A stretch of 61,349 nt of DNA from Stentor roeselii (lineage: Eukaryota; Ciliophora; Heterotrichea; Heterotrichida; Stentoridae): positions 1 to 61,349 of the forward strand of contig RSEH01000275.1 of the NCBI GenBank assembly GCA_006503475.1, written 5' to 3'. The notes beneath the pieces were generated by a model. It was not told where the DNA came from and searched no databases. It saw nothing but the letters and a program-made list of their open reading frames with translations. Positions 40,068-50,726 of the stretch are shown piece by piece. The position numbers and the translations under genes were made by a program. Each line of letters begins with the position of its first letter. Position 1 is the first letter of the stretch.

Positions 40068-42622
40068 GGATTAAAAGGGAGAAATTTATAGATTGAATGG
40101 ATTTTTTGAAAAATTTTAGAAGGTTTAAGGGTTTTTGAATTTTAAAGGGATTTTTTTGAAATTTTAAGTGGTTTGGTGATGAGTGTTCTTAGAGTTTCTT
40201 TAATTTTTTTTTCTTTTTCAGGTTGGAGGTGTTTTCGATTTTATTATTGAAAAGCTTTTAATTTAGAAAAAATTTTTCAGAGTCTTTTGACATCTTCCAA
40301 AGACCTCCTGATGATTATTTAAATAATGATTGGATTATTATTCATTCTTTCCATAAATTTCTTCATTTTTTTGCAGTATTTTAGGAGTTTATCACGTTAC
40401 CATTCGAAAAGATACATATATTGGAATATATTTTTAAGCGATATGGAAGAAATTCTCCATCATAAGAACAAACTATTTGACAGCTATTTAATCCGAGAAC
40501 ATAAATTCATTTGAAAAATAAAATTTTTGTTTAAGCTTGGAGAGATGAACGTTATTAAGGAGGTTTAGTAGTTTTATTTCATTGAATTGGTATTTCTTGA
40601 ATTACATGAAAATCTGAAAATTTAAATGAAATTTACATGCGTTTTGTTTTAATTATAGAATTGAAAGTTTGTTTCAGACTGCTAGATATTTAGTGAGTCT
40701 TTCTAGTGATGCTTGCAGTATCTAAGTTTTTTAGTTTTTTAAAATCCAGTTGGGTTTTCTTGAAATGCCGCAACCTGTATCGTATTATAAATCAAATTGG
40801 AAATCATAAACTTCTTAGTTAATTGCATTTTTAATAAATTATTAAATTTTATTATTAATAATGTTTAGGTAGGATTTGAGCAGTAGTAAAATTCAAATGT
40901 GAGGGTTTTGACTGTTTTAGTAATTCAATTTTAATCATGTGATAAAGGGTTGAGTTATTTCTATTTTAAATAATTTTTCTTAGAAACTGATATGCTATAA
41001 GTATAATTGATTTTATTTTAAGAATATTTGGATTGGATATTAATAAATTATCTCATTCATATATTCAAGCTTTTTTTCTATTTTTAAGGATTTGCAATTT
41101 TATTGTTGAGTTTAGATTTTGGGTATTATTTGGTGTAATTATATCAGAATTATTGAATGAGATTGTGAAAATATTTGTTGATAATACAAAAAACTGAAAT
41201 ATGAGTGCAATTTTAAGAGTTAAATTATGTTTGGTTTTAATTCATTGTTCATAGTTACCTTCGCAATTTTTCTAACATAAAAACTGAATAATACAAAAAT
41301 TTTATTCATAATAGGCTATAATTCAAAATTGGTTAACTATATTCTTTTCGATTAATTGTTCTTGGGGTTTGAAGTTTTGTCATTGATTACTCAAAAATAA
41401 CACTTTCAAGTCCTTCATTAGTGTATTCGATATCACTGATTACCAAAACAATAACCTCATTTTATACTCAATTTTTAATTTTAACAAAAATTATATATCA
41501 AATTTGATTTTCTCATTCAAATTAATAAGTATTTATCCCAATCATCAATTGAGGCAACTATGACTTTAGTGTTTCAAAATTATCATTCATGAATTTTTCA
41601 TTCTCATCTAGGATTTAATGATCTTACATGCATTTCGAAGCCATTTCAGTTATCATTCAATTATTTTGAGAATTTTTCTCAAAATTTACAAACAAAAATT
41701 CAGATATATATTCACAATTTTTAATTTCTATCACTTTGAAAAATATAAATAAGTTTTCATTATATCATTGAATAAATTGCATATTTTAGTTGATTCTATA
41801 AAAGCAAAACCGAAATTCGCTTTTGGATGAGTATTTATAGACTATTTTCAAATATTGGAAAACTCAAATTCAAAGTTGGATGACAATTCACATGAGAAAT
41901 AATTGCTTCACAATAAAAGCACTAAATATCTATAAATTGGAATGATTGAATGTTTTTGCAATTAAAAACTAAATAAAAAATACTTGAAAAGTTCAAAAGT
42001 CGTCTCTATAAATAATATTCCTTGTCGAACATAAATTATTCAGCCTGAATCCATTATTAAAAAATCAATCTATCCGATCTCTATTTTATGTTCAACGAAG
42101 GAAATATATGATTCTGAAGCACTATTCCAAGACCATCCAAACTGAGTTTTCATTAATTAAAATTTCTTTTATTCATATAGCTTCGAAGGTAAATCTTTTC
42201 AACTGAATATGATCTTCGACATTCTGAAAAATCAGAATTAACGGTTTGATGAATACAGGGCAGTAGTCCTTACGTTAAAGTCAAACTTGATTGTCGCTAC
42301 CAATGAAGACTGATGATCTACTTCAAACTTTTTTAATTTTCTACTCTGAGTACTTGAAAAAAGTTCAAAGATGATGTCATATTAGTCATTTCTTGGTAAA
42401 AGAACAATTGTCTATCATGTAATTGTTATTTACTTAACCTGCACAGTGCTGAAGGTTATTTCTTTTAAGAACTTTAAGATAATTGAATTTTGATTTGCTC
42501 TTCGAGAAGCTGTCTAAAAAAACTGAATTCTTCTGTTCAGTTTTGGTGTAGCACTGACTGTTAAATGAAAAAAGGATGATTTTCTAGTTTCATGATTTAA
42601 ATCATACAAATTCTTTCCTCAG
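40068..42622. other. Non-coding AT-rich stretch with possible minus-strand remnant
   Basis: About 2.5 kb. A 62-codon hydrophobic plus-strand frame near 40326 looks accidental. On the minus strand, about 42540-42240, several short adjacent frames have gene-like composition (SVFLDSFSKSKSKFNYL, FEVDHQSSLVATIKFDF) but need several shifts. They may be traces of a lost gene. Otherwise nothing is seen. Confidence 0.4.
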
Positions 42623-42814
42623 ATGAAAAATCAAAATAGTCCTAAAAAAACTATCAATATTACAAGTCATCAGATTGGATATTTAAAGGATAGAACAGAA
42701 TCTAATAAAGTTTCGCTTAATCTGAAAGATTGTCAAAAAAAATCTAAAGATTTTAAATTTGTCGAATTCGAATTATTTGAAAGGAACTGGCAAAGTTTTC
42801 TGTATGCATCTTAA
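42623..42814 (+). CDS. Possible small protein upstream of copine
   Basis: 63 codons with ATG, basic then acidic (NSPKKTINITSHQIGYLK). The stop is 15 bp before the copine start. No domain, and no intron joins it to copine. It may be real given the tight spacing in the window, or chance. Confidence 0.25.
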   Translation: MKNQNSPKKTINITSHQIGYLKDRTESNKVSLNLKDCQKKSKDFKFVEFELFERNWQSFLYAS

Positions 42815-42829
42815 ATTAGTTTTAATATA

Positions 42830-44401
42830 ATGGTGGAAATTCAGCCTCAGACTAAAATCGAGCTTCATTTATCATGTGAAGGACTATTGAACAAAGACAC
42901 TTTCAGTAAAAGCGATCCCTATTGCATAATTTTAACCCAAGACCGAATCACTCAAAAGCTTCAGGAGATTGAAAGGACTGAAGTAGTGAAAAATAATCTC
43001 AGTCCTGTTTGGCGTCAAGGAGTGATTCTTGATTTTCACTTCGAGATTAAACAGATACTTTGGTTTAAGGTAAGAGATTTAGACGAATCAGGAAAGTCCC
43101 ACTTGGGTAAAGCGATGACCACTCTTGGCGAAATTGTAAGCCTCGGAAAAATAACCCTAAACCTCACAAAGCAGGGTAAAATAACAATAAAAGCAGAAGT
43201 AGTAAGCAACACTAACAATTCTCTCGAATTCCACTTCCGAGGTATAAACCTAGAAAACAAAGGACTATGTTGCTTCAAAAACGATCCCTTTTTAGTCCTA
43301 TCCAAGAAAATCGACGGAAGCTGGGTGCAAACCTGCGAGACCAACGTGTGCAAAAGCACATTAAACCCCAAATGGCAAGTCCTAAAAACGACCAGTCAAA
43401 AGCTCTGCAACAACGACGAGTCCCGTGAAATCCGCTTCGATTGTTTCGACAAAAAAATGATAGGCCGGGCAAAATTGATTGGATCCGAAGAGCAGATCTT
43501 GGAAAATCTTTTAAAAAATTCATTTGAGTTCCAGATTTTCGAGCCAAATGATAAAAAATCACTGATAAAAAGCTCTGGAACTATTCGGGTTGATAAAGTT
43601 ATTTCAACACCCATTCTTTCTTTTGTTGATTACTTGAGAGCTGGGGTTAATATCTCTTGTGCTGTTGCTATTGACTTCACTGGAAGTAATGGTGACCCTC
43701 ATAATTCAGAGTCTTTGCATTATTTTCATAGGGACTTCAAGAATCAGTATGAAAAGGCTATTGGTGAAATTGGGGGGGTTTTAGAAAGTTATGACTCGGA
43801 TAAGAAATTCGCGGTTTATGGATTTGGAGCCCTTGTTGATGGGTCTGTCAGTCATTCTTTTTCGCTTACTGGAAGTAGGGAAAATCCCTATGTTAATGGA
43901 GTTTCAGGTATTCTTGATCATTATCACGCTGCTCTCAGTAAAGTAACTCTATCAGGTCCTACTTATTTTCAAGAAATAATCAACACTTATTGCAATACTT
44001 TCAAAGCCTCTGACCCAAAAAAACAATACAACATTCTCTTAATTCTCACAGATGGAGCCATCATGGACATGCCAGATACAATCAAAAGCATCATCAAAGC
44101 TTCAAGGCAGCCTCTTAGTATTATCATAGTCGGTGTCGGAAATGCTGATTTTACGAGTATGAATGTTTTAGATGGTGATAATGGAACTTTAGTATCTGAA
44201 AATGGAGAAAAGGCTGTGAGAGATATTGTTCAATTTGTACCTTTCAATAGGTTTTCTGGAGATGCTATCGCTTTAGCAGCAGAAGTCTTGAAAGAAGTTC
44301 CGAAGCAATTAACTAGCTTTATGGAAATGATAAAGTTAAGCCCGACCGTTAATCATGAGAATGCTCCTTCAATACTATCAGGAACAGTACATCCAATTTA
44401 A
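42830..44401 (+). CDS. Copine (C2-C2-vWA phospholipid-binding protein)
   Basis: 523 residues, the normal copine size. Copines bind membranes in response to Ca2+ through tandem C2 domains. C2A spans about 8-125 (FSKSDPYCIIL, D23, D29, D83, D85). C2B spans about 130-258 (D152 and KSTLNPKW). The copine vWA domain begins near 263 (PILSFVDYLRAGVNISCAVAI) with the DxTxS metal site D282-T284-S286 and continues with FAVYGFGA, ILLILTDGAI and PLSIIIVGVGNADF. The C-terminus QFVPFNRF is typical. The C2B loops look short of acidic residues, so C2A may do most Ca2+ binding. No intron needed. Confidence 0.96.
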   Translation: MVEIQPQTKIELHLSCEGLLNKDTFSKSDPYCIILTQDRITQKLQEIERTEVVKNNLSPVWRQGVILDFHFEIKQILWFKVRDLDESGKSHLGKAMTTLGEIVSLGKITLNLTKQGKITIKAEVVSNTNNSLEFHFRGINLENKGLCCFKNDPFLVLSKKIDGSWVQTCETNVCKSTLNPKWQVLKTTSQKLCNNDESREIRFDCFDKKMIGRAKLIGSEEQILENLLKNSFEFQIFEPNDKKSLIKSSGTIRVDKVISTPILSFVDYLRAGVNISCAVAIDFTGSNGDPHNSESLHYFHRDFKNQYEKAIGEIGGVLESYDSDKKFAVYGFGALVDGSVSHSFSLTGSRENPYVNGVSGILDHYHAALSKVTLSGPTYFQEIINTYCNTFKASDPKKQYNILLILTDGAIMDMPDTIKSIIKASRQPLSIIIVGVGNADFTSMNVLDGDNGTLVSENGEKAVRDIVQFVPFNRFSGDAIALAAEVLKEVPKQLTSFMEMIKLSPTVNHENAPSILSGTVHPI

Positions 44402-46136
44402 GATAATTCATGATACGTAAGCACTCTTAATCAAATTTTATTTCCCAAATTCATCAGTTGAAATAGTGCCTTGATCTTTAAATTTTTTTCAAATAGTAAT
44501 CTTAGCTATCTCGTTAAAATTTAGAAACTTTATTCTAATAGCTGAAGCACTAAATCAAGTCAGCTCACCTGATATCTAGTATCAATCTCCGATTATTTAA
44601 TTAGACTTATAAAATAGAAATATGTGATTTTTTAATCAAGGTTAATTAAGTGCATATCTAGGATAAATCATCTTAACAGAACATCAGCCAGTATTATGTT
44701 TAAGTTTTACAAAAAGTGAGTTTGGATTAGAAATTTTAGCTTTCTGACTAACCAAACCTATTAAAATATATTCAGTTTTGCAGGCAGATACTTGAAAGAA
44801 TCCACCCAGTACTGACTAATTTCAACCTAATTTTTTTATCCAGAAAATTATCTCAATATCAAAACAGATTTAGATAGAAAACCAAAGACCAAATCTTGGA
44901 TGAAGATTCCGGCTTATAAATTCAAATCAATTCATTCAAGATGAAAACTATAAACCCAAAAAGGCCTAATATCCTAATCAGCAGCTAATCGAAACATAAA
45001 AATTATTATTAATTTAATTGAAAACTTAACTTATGTCTTTAATTGAACACTAAGCTACTAGATACCCAAATTTATATTGAAAGTAAAGAGCTTTATTATT
45101 ATTTCTAGTTAAAGTGGATTTCAGATCATTCACAATCCTTAATACTATTTACTTGAAAAAATAGATTTCCAAATAAAATTCCAATTAATTGGTATTCAAA
45201 AAGAAATACTGGAGTATCATTTTAGTACTAGTCCATAAATTTTCATGTAATAAGATCTTTAATGATAAACAAAGAATTAATGAAATTCATGTTAATCATG
45301 AAATTATGAAATTAGGTAATCTAGAAACTTCGAAGGTCTTTTACTGATTCTGTTAATTAATAAGCCAAACCACTTACTTATCTAAAAAATTTATACTTTT
45401 TTTAATAAATATGTAACTAAAAATATTAACTTAACAAAAGATAAGAGTTTAGATTATTCCAAATTTTACAGAAATATTAAAATTAAAATGTATCATGATA
45501 TTAACTGAAATAGTTTCACTATTATTTAAAACTTTCGAGCATTTAACTCTGCTACATTTTTCAAATAATACTTATAAACCTCAAAGCAACTCATTAAATT
45601 CATATTAAAATACTAAAAAAACTCTTCATCGGGTCTTATAAACTTCTAATATCGCGAAGTATAAATTCTAAGATAGATTACTTTAACAAAATCCGAACCA
45701 ATGCTGTAAGTTTCTCGCGAAACAAGGGAACTACAAGAATCTTGGCCATATTTCTCAAAAAAACCGAAAATTTTCCAATTAGAGAGTCTTCTCCTAAAAA
45801 AAATCTAGAGTTATGAGTAGTTCTTCTTAAAATGATTTCTTTAAACCTCTTGAAATTAATAGCTATATCATTATAAACAACTTAAGTTCTTTGAACTTCC
45901 ACCAAACAGTTTCTTTGAATTTCTATGTAAAATTTGTTGATTTCGTGACATGGTTTTGCTGAAGCCATGAAAGTCCTCTATAGAAAAAAAATCTACCTAA
46001 TCTGATGAAGTCTTTCTCATATCAGTCATTATCAGAATTTATTGGTATAAAATTTTAGTGTAAGAAAAGTGAAAAGAAGTCCGAATATCTTTAAAATTTA
46101 ATCGAAAGATAAGGATAAACGACTCTAATTAAACTA
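44402..46136. other. Non-coding AT-rich stretch
   Basis: About 1.7 kb between the convergent copine and EF-hand genes. No gene, RNA or repeat was seen. Confidence 0.55.
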
Positions 46137-46949
46137 TCAACCTTTAGTTTTCATTCTTTTTAAAGCTGTTCTTTCAGGTGAGTTATTCCTAACTATACTG
46201 CTTCTTCTGATAGCTTCATGTGTGCTTGCCATGGTGCAGAACCGATGAAGGATCTTATTTTCACTTAAAACTAAATTTTCGTATTTCTTAAACACTTCTT
46301 CATAAGGTTTGATATTTTTATTATACATCAAACAACATCGATGCCTATTTGTGTGAGTCTCAAGAAAACCTTGACAAGACCTTTCAATAGTTTCAATAAA
46401 TTTTTTCTTTGTGATACTTTCAGACACTCCAATAATTTCTTCAAATAAATCAACAGACAAGCAATTCAAGGCCAACTTCGTTTTATTTAAGGTTTTTTTC
46501 AGATCTTCATTGCTTCTGTGAATGAAACTTACATGTTGAGGGATGTAAAAACAAGAAATTTCAAGAACGTCTTGAATAATCTCTTTGATTTCAAGTGACT
46601 CTAAGGAATTCGACTGGTCATCATCGTAGTTATCAAATAAAATCGCACTTTTTTCAGTCATTGAGCCACTTCCAAGAAGTACTCCAAGAGTGCTGAGCTT
46701 TTTAGCTGAGTACCTCCCATCTTTCAAGAAGAAGTTGAAGAAATCATGGTGCATTTTCAATGAAAGGGATAAATTTGAGCATGCTCTTTCAAATTGAAAA
46801 ATGCTTAAAAATTTTTGGGTTGAAAAACGATAAATGGCTCTGTCGATTTCTTTGCAGGACATCTTGTGTAGGTTTAAAGATAATTCAAATGGCTCCAGGA
46901 AATCTTCTTCTACTGTTGACAATTCGCGTCTTGCACAGGAGCAGCCCAT
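46137..46949 (-). CDS. Acylated EF-hand protein (MGCSCAR)
   Basis: 270 residues. MGCSCARRE is a probable myristoyl/palmitoyl signal followed by basic residues. EF-hand-like helices follow (PFELSLNLHKMSCKEIDRAI, LSIFQFERACSNLSL). One good Ca2+ loop, DDDQSNSLESLE, has D109, D111, S113, L116 and E120 in the canonical positions, with Asn in place of the usual Gly. The C-terminal 130 residues are helical and basic and not recognised. Homologous to the 38372 gene, 7 kb away on the other strand; the pair probably arose by duplication. A calcium-responsive membrane-associated regulator is the likely role. Confidence 0.8.
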   Translation of the reverse strand: MGCSCARRELSTVEEDFLEPFELSLNLHKMSCKEIDRAIYRFSTQKFLSIFQFERACSNLSLSLKMHHDFFNFFLKDGRYSAKKLSTLGVLLGSGSMTEKSAILFDNYDDDQSNSLESLEIKEIIQDVLEISCFYIPQHVSFIHRSNEDLKKTLNKTKLALNCLSVDLFEEIIGVSESITKKKFIETIERSCQGFLETHTNRHRCCLMYNKNIKPYEEVFKKYENLVLSENKILHRFCTMASTHEAIRRSSIVRNNSPERTALKRMKTKG

Positions 46950-48374
46950 TATTATTAGTGATTTAATATTTTTATGAATTTATTGGGATTTTTTAGGTTG
47001 GAACGAAATAATCCTAGATGGTTGAGGATGGTTTAATTTTGGGTAAATTTAAAAAGGTTGAGATGATTTCGCTTTTTGCTGAATAAATTTGTTGAAATAG
47101 TTTTTTTATCATTTGATTGCACTTATTTCGAATATCAAAAATAATTATATTTGAGTAAAATGTCTAAATTTTATAGGAAAGATAAATTAGAGTCGATACT
47201 TGAACTTCGAAGTATTCTTAGTTGACTTTAATCAAGGATGAAGTGAAACTATAAATTTGGCATAGTTTTTAAAAATTACCTAAGATTATTAATCAATTTA
47301 AAATCCTGTCTTAAGTTACTTAAGTTCATTAGTTTAGTCACAATATTTCATCACACTTCAATCATTTTGCTTATTTTTTATTATATTTTCGTCTTTCTTA
47401 GAATCAGTATTAAGCTTTCAAATATAATTCAATAAATTATTCATATATAATCAATATACATTATCATTCAGACCTAATAGAATAATATCTCTAAGCACAT
47501 TATTTCCAACTTTTCAGATTGATTATGTTAGGAGATAACAAGTCAACTAATCATGAATCTTCCCAGCAAGATTGAAATATTTTTTAATTTGAATGATTTA
47601 TCAGATTTTTTCGGGCACACAAAGAAAATCAGAAAATTTTTATCAACATTAAAACTTACTTTAAACAATTTTTAATCAAACATGACAACTTCGATGATTA
47701 AAATAGCCATGAATGCGATATTTCTCATTTGAACATAAAAACAAAGATCATGGTAATGAATATAGTTTTAAAAAAGTAATTTAAATGATTTCTTAAGAAA
47801 TTATTACGATACCTTCTGCATCTTCAAAATACCTTTATTAAACTAATTCAACAAATTATTCAAAAGTTCTAAAAAATCATTGAAATTTTCTAAATCGAAG
47901 CGTTTCCTAGACAAAACTCCCAAAGTTTTCAGTAGTTTACTCAAATTATAATTTTTGAAGGTATCGAAAATCTCAAAAAGTTTAGTCTATGATGGTTAGG
48001 TATTTACAGCATCCTTTTACTCAGTAATAAAGAACTACTTTGTTTGAGTTTCTTTTGAAAATCAACTAATCTTTAAAATTTAGCTTCTAGAAGCAAATGA
48101 TTGCTTGAAATGTAGAAAGTAGACCATGTCCAATAGTTTCTGTCTTTTCTATATCAGAGCATTCAATTTACTATAAGTAATTATCACATGATAGAGTAAA
48201 GATATATCATCAACGATATTAAACATCTATAAAAATCCCACAATCCATAATGTTCCACTTACATATACAATAGTCTAAATAAAATCTCAAATATCTCAAA
48301 AATTAATTTCTCATCCCCTAAAACCTCTATACTCCAACCACCCTCCAAACACTAAACTCCATCACTTATCTAAT
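46950..48374. other. Divergent AT-rich spacer
   Basis: About 1.4 kb between the starts of the EF-hand gene (minus) and the TPR gene (plus). Nothing recognisable. Confidence 0.55.
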
Positions 48375-49754
48375 ATGGATCTTCTAAACAAGAAAGCCCT
48401 AACCTCCACTTCATCCACTTTGAAATCCTCTCTCTCAACTCCAATCCAAACAACCGATTTCCTAAACCCACCTCGTTCAGACCCCTTAGAACTTGCAGTA
48501 TGCATGAGTCTTTGCAACGACTACAAAAATCTTTACTCATTCATAAAGTCCGTATACATAAAAGAGCAATCAAACGACTTCCTGGAGTACCTGACAATAA
48601 TCTCAGCATACGCATCAGGTGAGTACCGTGAGTCCTTATTCCTTGCACAAGACCTTCTTTATTCAAGTCCGACTCGTGAGGTATTTCTGATAATTCTAAA
48701 AATTTCAGTGAATCACCTTGACCTGCCTGACACAGCGAATCATTTCAGCAGACTTGCATTGGAACATCACATTTCTGACAGTATCTTAACAACGGCAAGA
48801 GCTGTGGTTTGCCTTTCTTTACTTAAGACTTCTACTTATCATTCTGACCGGGTGGCTTTGCTTGAAGAAGCTCGAGGACTTCTTGATTCGAGTGAAAGTA
48901 CTGGAAAGAATGTGTTGTTTTATAGAGCTTTGACTTATGCACATTTGGGAATGCTTAATGAAGCCTTGAATTTCGCAAGTGAAGGAATGAAGGTCTTCAT
49001 GACTGGAGGGTATTCAGCTTTAGTCGCTCTTGTCATGATGGCGAAAGAGGACTTCACAGGAAGTCTCGATGTTATTAAAAGGGGACTCAAGGCTAATCCT
49101 GGAAATTTCTTACTTTACGCGGTTAAGTAAAAAGTATGCAGACTTTATTGCAAGTTCTTGATGTTTGAACATACCAGGGATAAGGAGTCTATCAAAAAAG
49201 CTATCAGGGCATTGTTAAAAGCTTGTAAAGATTGCCCTGAAGATGAAAACTCAAGCGTCGCTGGAGCTATTAAAGAAGAAAGCTCTAATATCGACTCTGA
49301 GTACTACGAAGATATTTTCAAGGATATCGAGATAAAAATCACTGAAAATTCTCAGCAAGCTTTAAAACTTTCTTTTAAAATCGCAGTTGATATTGAAGAT
49401 AACGATTTAGCTTATTCAATCTTCGACAAAATAAAAGAAAATAAGTTAGAATCAGCGATTCTTTCCTTTATTCGAGATAAAAAGACTGAAGAACTTGAAG
49501 ATTTCTGTGAAAATATATGGGCCTGTGAGTTGTTATCACAGTCAAAATACGACCAGGGTGATAAAAGCATGTCAGTGACTCTTTCAAAACAAGCGATTCG
49601 ATTAAACCAAAATTCAAAAAAATCCTGGAGTCTTCTAGGAAAGATCTACAAAGAACAAGACATGCTGGAAGAAGCGATGGAGGCTTATCTCAGCGCTTTA
49701 CGTTCAGTCGACATAAACTTCTCATTAATCCCAGTCTATTTAGAAGACATCTAA
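48375..49754 (+). CDS. TTC7/YPP1-like TPR protein (PI4KA complex subunit), two exons
   Basis: Exons 48375-49126 and 49142-49754 give 454 residues. TTC7 joins EFR3 and PI4KA at the plasma membrane to make PI4P. The C-terminal half of TTC7 is recognisable. Matching elements are a helical pair VFLIILKISVNHLDLPDTAN, then LYAVKLYCKFLMFE reached only by splicing, and the final TPR SWSLLGKIYKEQDMLEEAM with YLSALRS and FSLIPVYLE. The family ends with a similar ALELE...PFSIIP motif. Animal TTC7 is roughly twice as long, so the N-terminal half is missing or carried elsewhere. The BAR-protein gene follows after 8 bp. Confidence 0.75.
49127..49141 (+). other. 15-nt intron in the TTC7-like gene
   Basis: GTAAAAAGTATGCAG splits a Lys codon (AA|A). 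Without removal the frame ends in TAA; with removal the TPR helix continues. A at position 10. Confidence 0.9.
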
Positions 49755-49762
49755 TAAGTGTA

Positions 49763-50395
49763 ATGGAAAGAACTATAAGATTCGACAACAAGGCGCGAGA
49801 CTACAAAGACCTACTTGATATTGTCAAGAAAATCATTAAAACTGAAGAAAATATCATTCAAACTCGCATTAACTTCAAGAAAAAGTGGCTGGAAATTGCA
49901 AATATCGAGGCTAATCAAGATCTGTCAACCGGGCTGCAGGGGTATTCAAAAGCTTTAGATGAAATCGAGAATACTCAAAGAGAACTTCTTGTTGTTATGA
50001 AGACTAATGTACTTGAAAACATTAAAAAGTACCCTGAAAGACTTAAAGAACAGAGAAGGTCGCTTTCTGCTTGTAGCAAGGTTGAGAAGGATATGAGAGA
50101 TAGTAAAGCGAAACTTGAAAGAATTCAAACTACTAGGGATCAAAGGAAAATTGATACTCGAGAATTGGATGAAATTGCTAAAGAAGTGCAGGAAAAAGAA
50201 ATGATTTTTAAGAAAAAGTATGAAACTTGTGATAAGGAAATTGATGAAAAAAATAAGTTTCATCAGGATGATGTTAAGAATTTGATTATGTTGTTGGCAC
50301 ATGGAAGGATTAGGTATCATGCTGCTGCTATTCAAAATTTCACTGAAGCGTATAAGGAAATTTTAAATATTAATGATGATAAAGCTGGTAGTTAA
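49763..50395 (+). CDS. CIBAR/FAM92-like BAR-domain protein
   Basis: 210 residues, almost entirely long helices as in a BAR domain. The spacing and motifs match FAM92/CIBAR1, which bends membrane and works at the basal body and ciliary base. Matching elements are YSKALDEIENTQRELL, VLENIKKYPERLKEQRRSL, the linker TTRDQRKIDTRELDEIAKEV, and the last helix VKNLIMLLAHGRIRYHAAAI with NFTEAYKEILNIND. The tail beyond the BAR domain, present in animal CIBAR, is absent. The ATG is 8 bp after the TTC7-like stop. Confidence 0.75.
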   Translation: MERTIRFDNKARDYKDLLDIVKKIIKTEENIIQTRINFKKKWLEIANIEANQDLSTGLQGYSKALDEIENTQRELLVVMKTNVLENIKKYPERLKEQRRSLSACSKVEKDMRDSKAKLERIQTTRDQRKIDTRELDEIAKEVQEKEMIFKKKYETCDKEIDEKNKFHQDDVKNLIMLLAHGRIRYHAAAIQNFTEAYKEILNINDDKAGS

Positions 50396-50726
50396 ATGGA
50401 GTTGGTTATAGGATTAGATTGGGTTGTTTTAGTTAAGGTGCTTTTGGTTGAAAGATTTTTTTTGGCTTGGAAAGAGGTTGAATGGCTAGAGACTTATTTA
50501 TCATATAATGATAACTTTCTAAGTTTCATGAAAGGATATGATTGATATTCAAATCAAAATGATTGATATTCAAATCAAATGATTGATATTCAAATCAAAT
50601 GATTGATATTAATTTCTCTCCACCTAAAATCAATAAATCAACTTCTAACCCTTTCCTTCCATCCACCTGAAAATATCCTAAAATATCAATAATCCTTCTC
50701 ATCCTCCAAATCACTCTAAAACCCTC
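50396..50726. other. Spacer with short tandem repeat
   Basis: 331 bp between convergent genes. It contains the 20-bp tandem repeat listed separately; otherwise AT-rich without genes. Confidence 0.6.
50538..50610. repeat. 20-bp tandem repeat, about 3.6 copies
   Basis: The unit ATGATTGATATTCAAATCAA starts at 50538, 50559, 50579 and 50599 (first copy 21 bp, last partial). It lies between two convergent gene ends. Confidence 0.9.

Noticed and set aside
40326-40514. 62-codon hydrophobic frame as a membrane protein
   Set aside because: Composition follows the AT-rich spacer, there is no start context like the real genes, and no neighbour or domain supports it.
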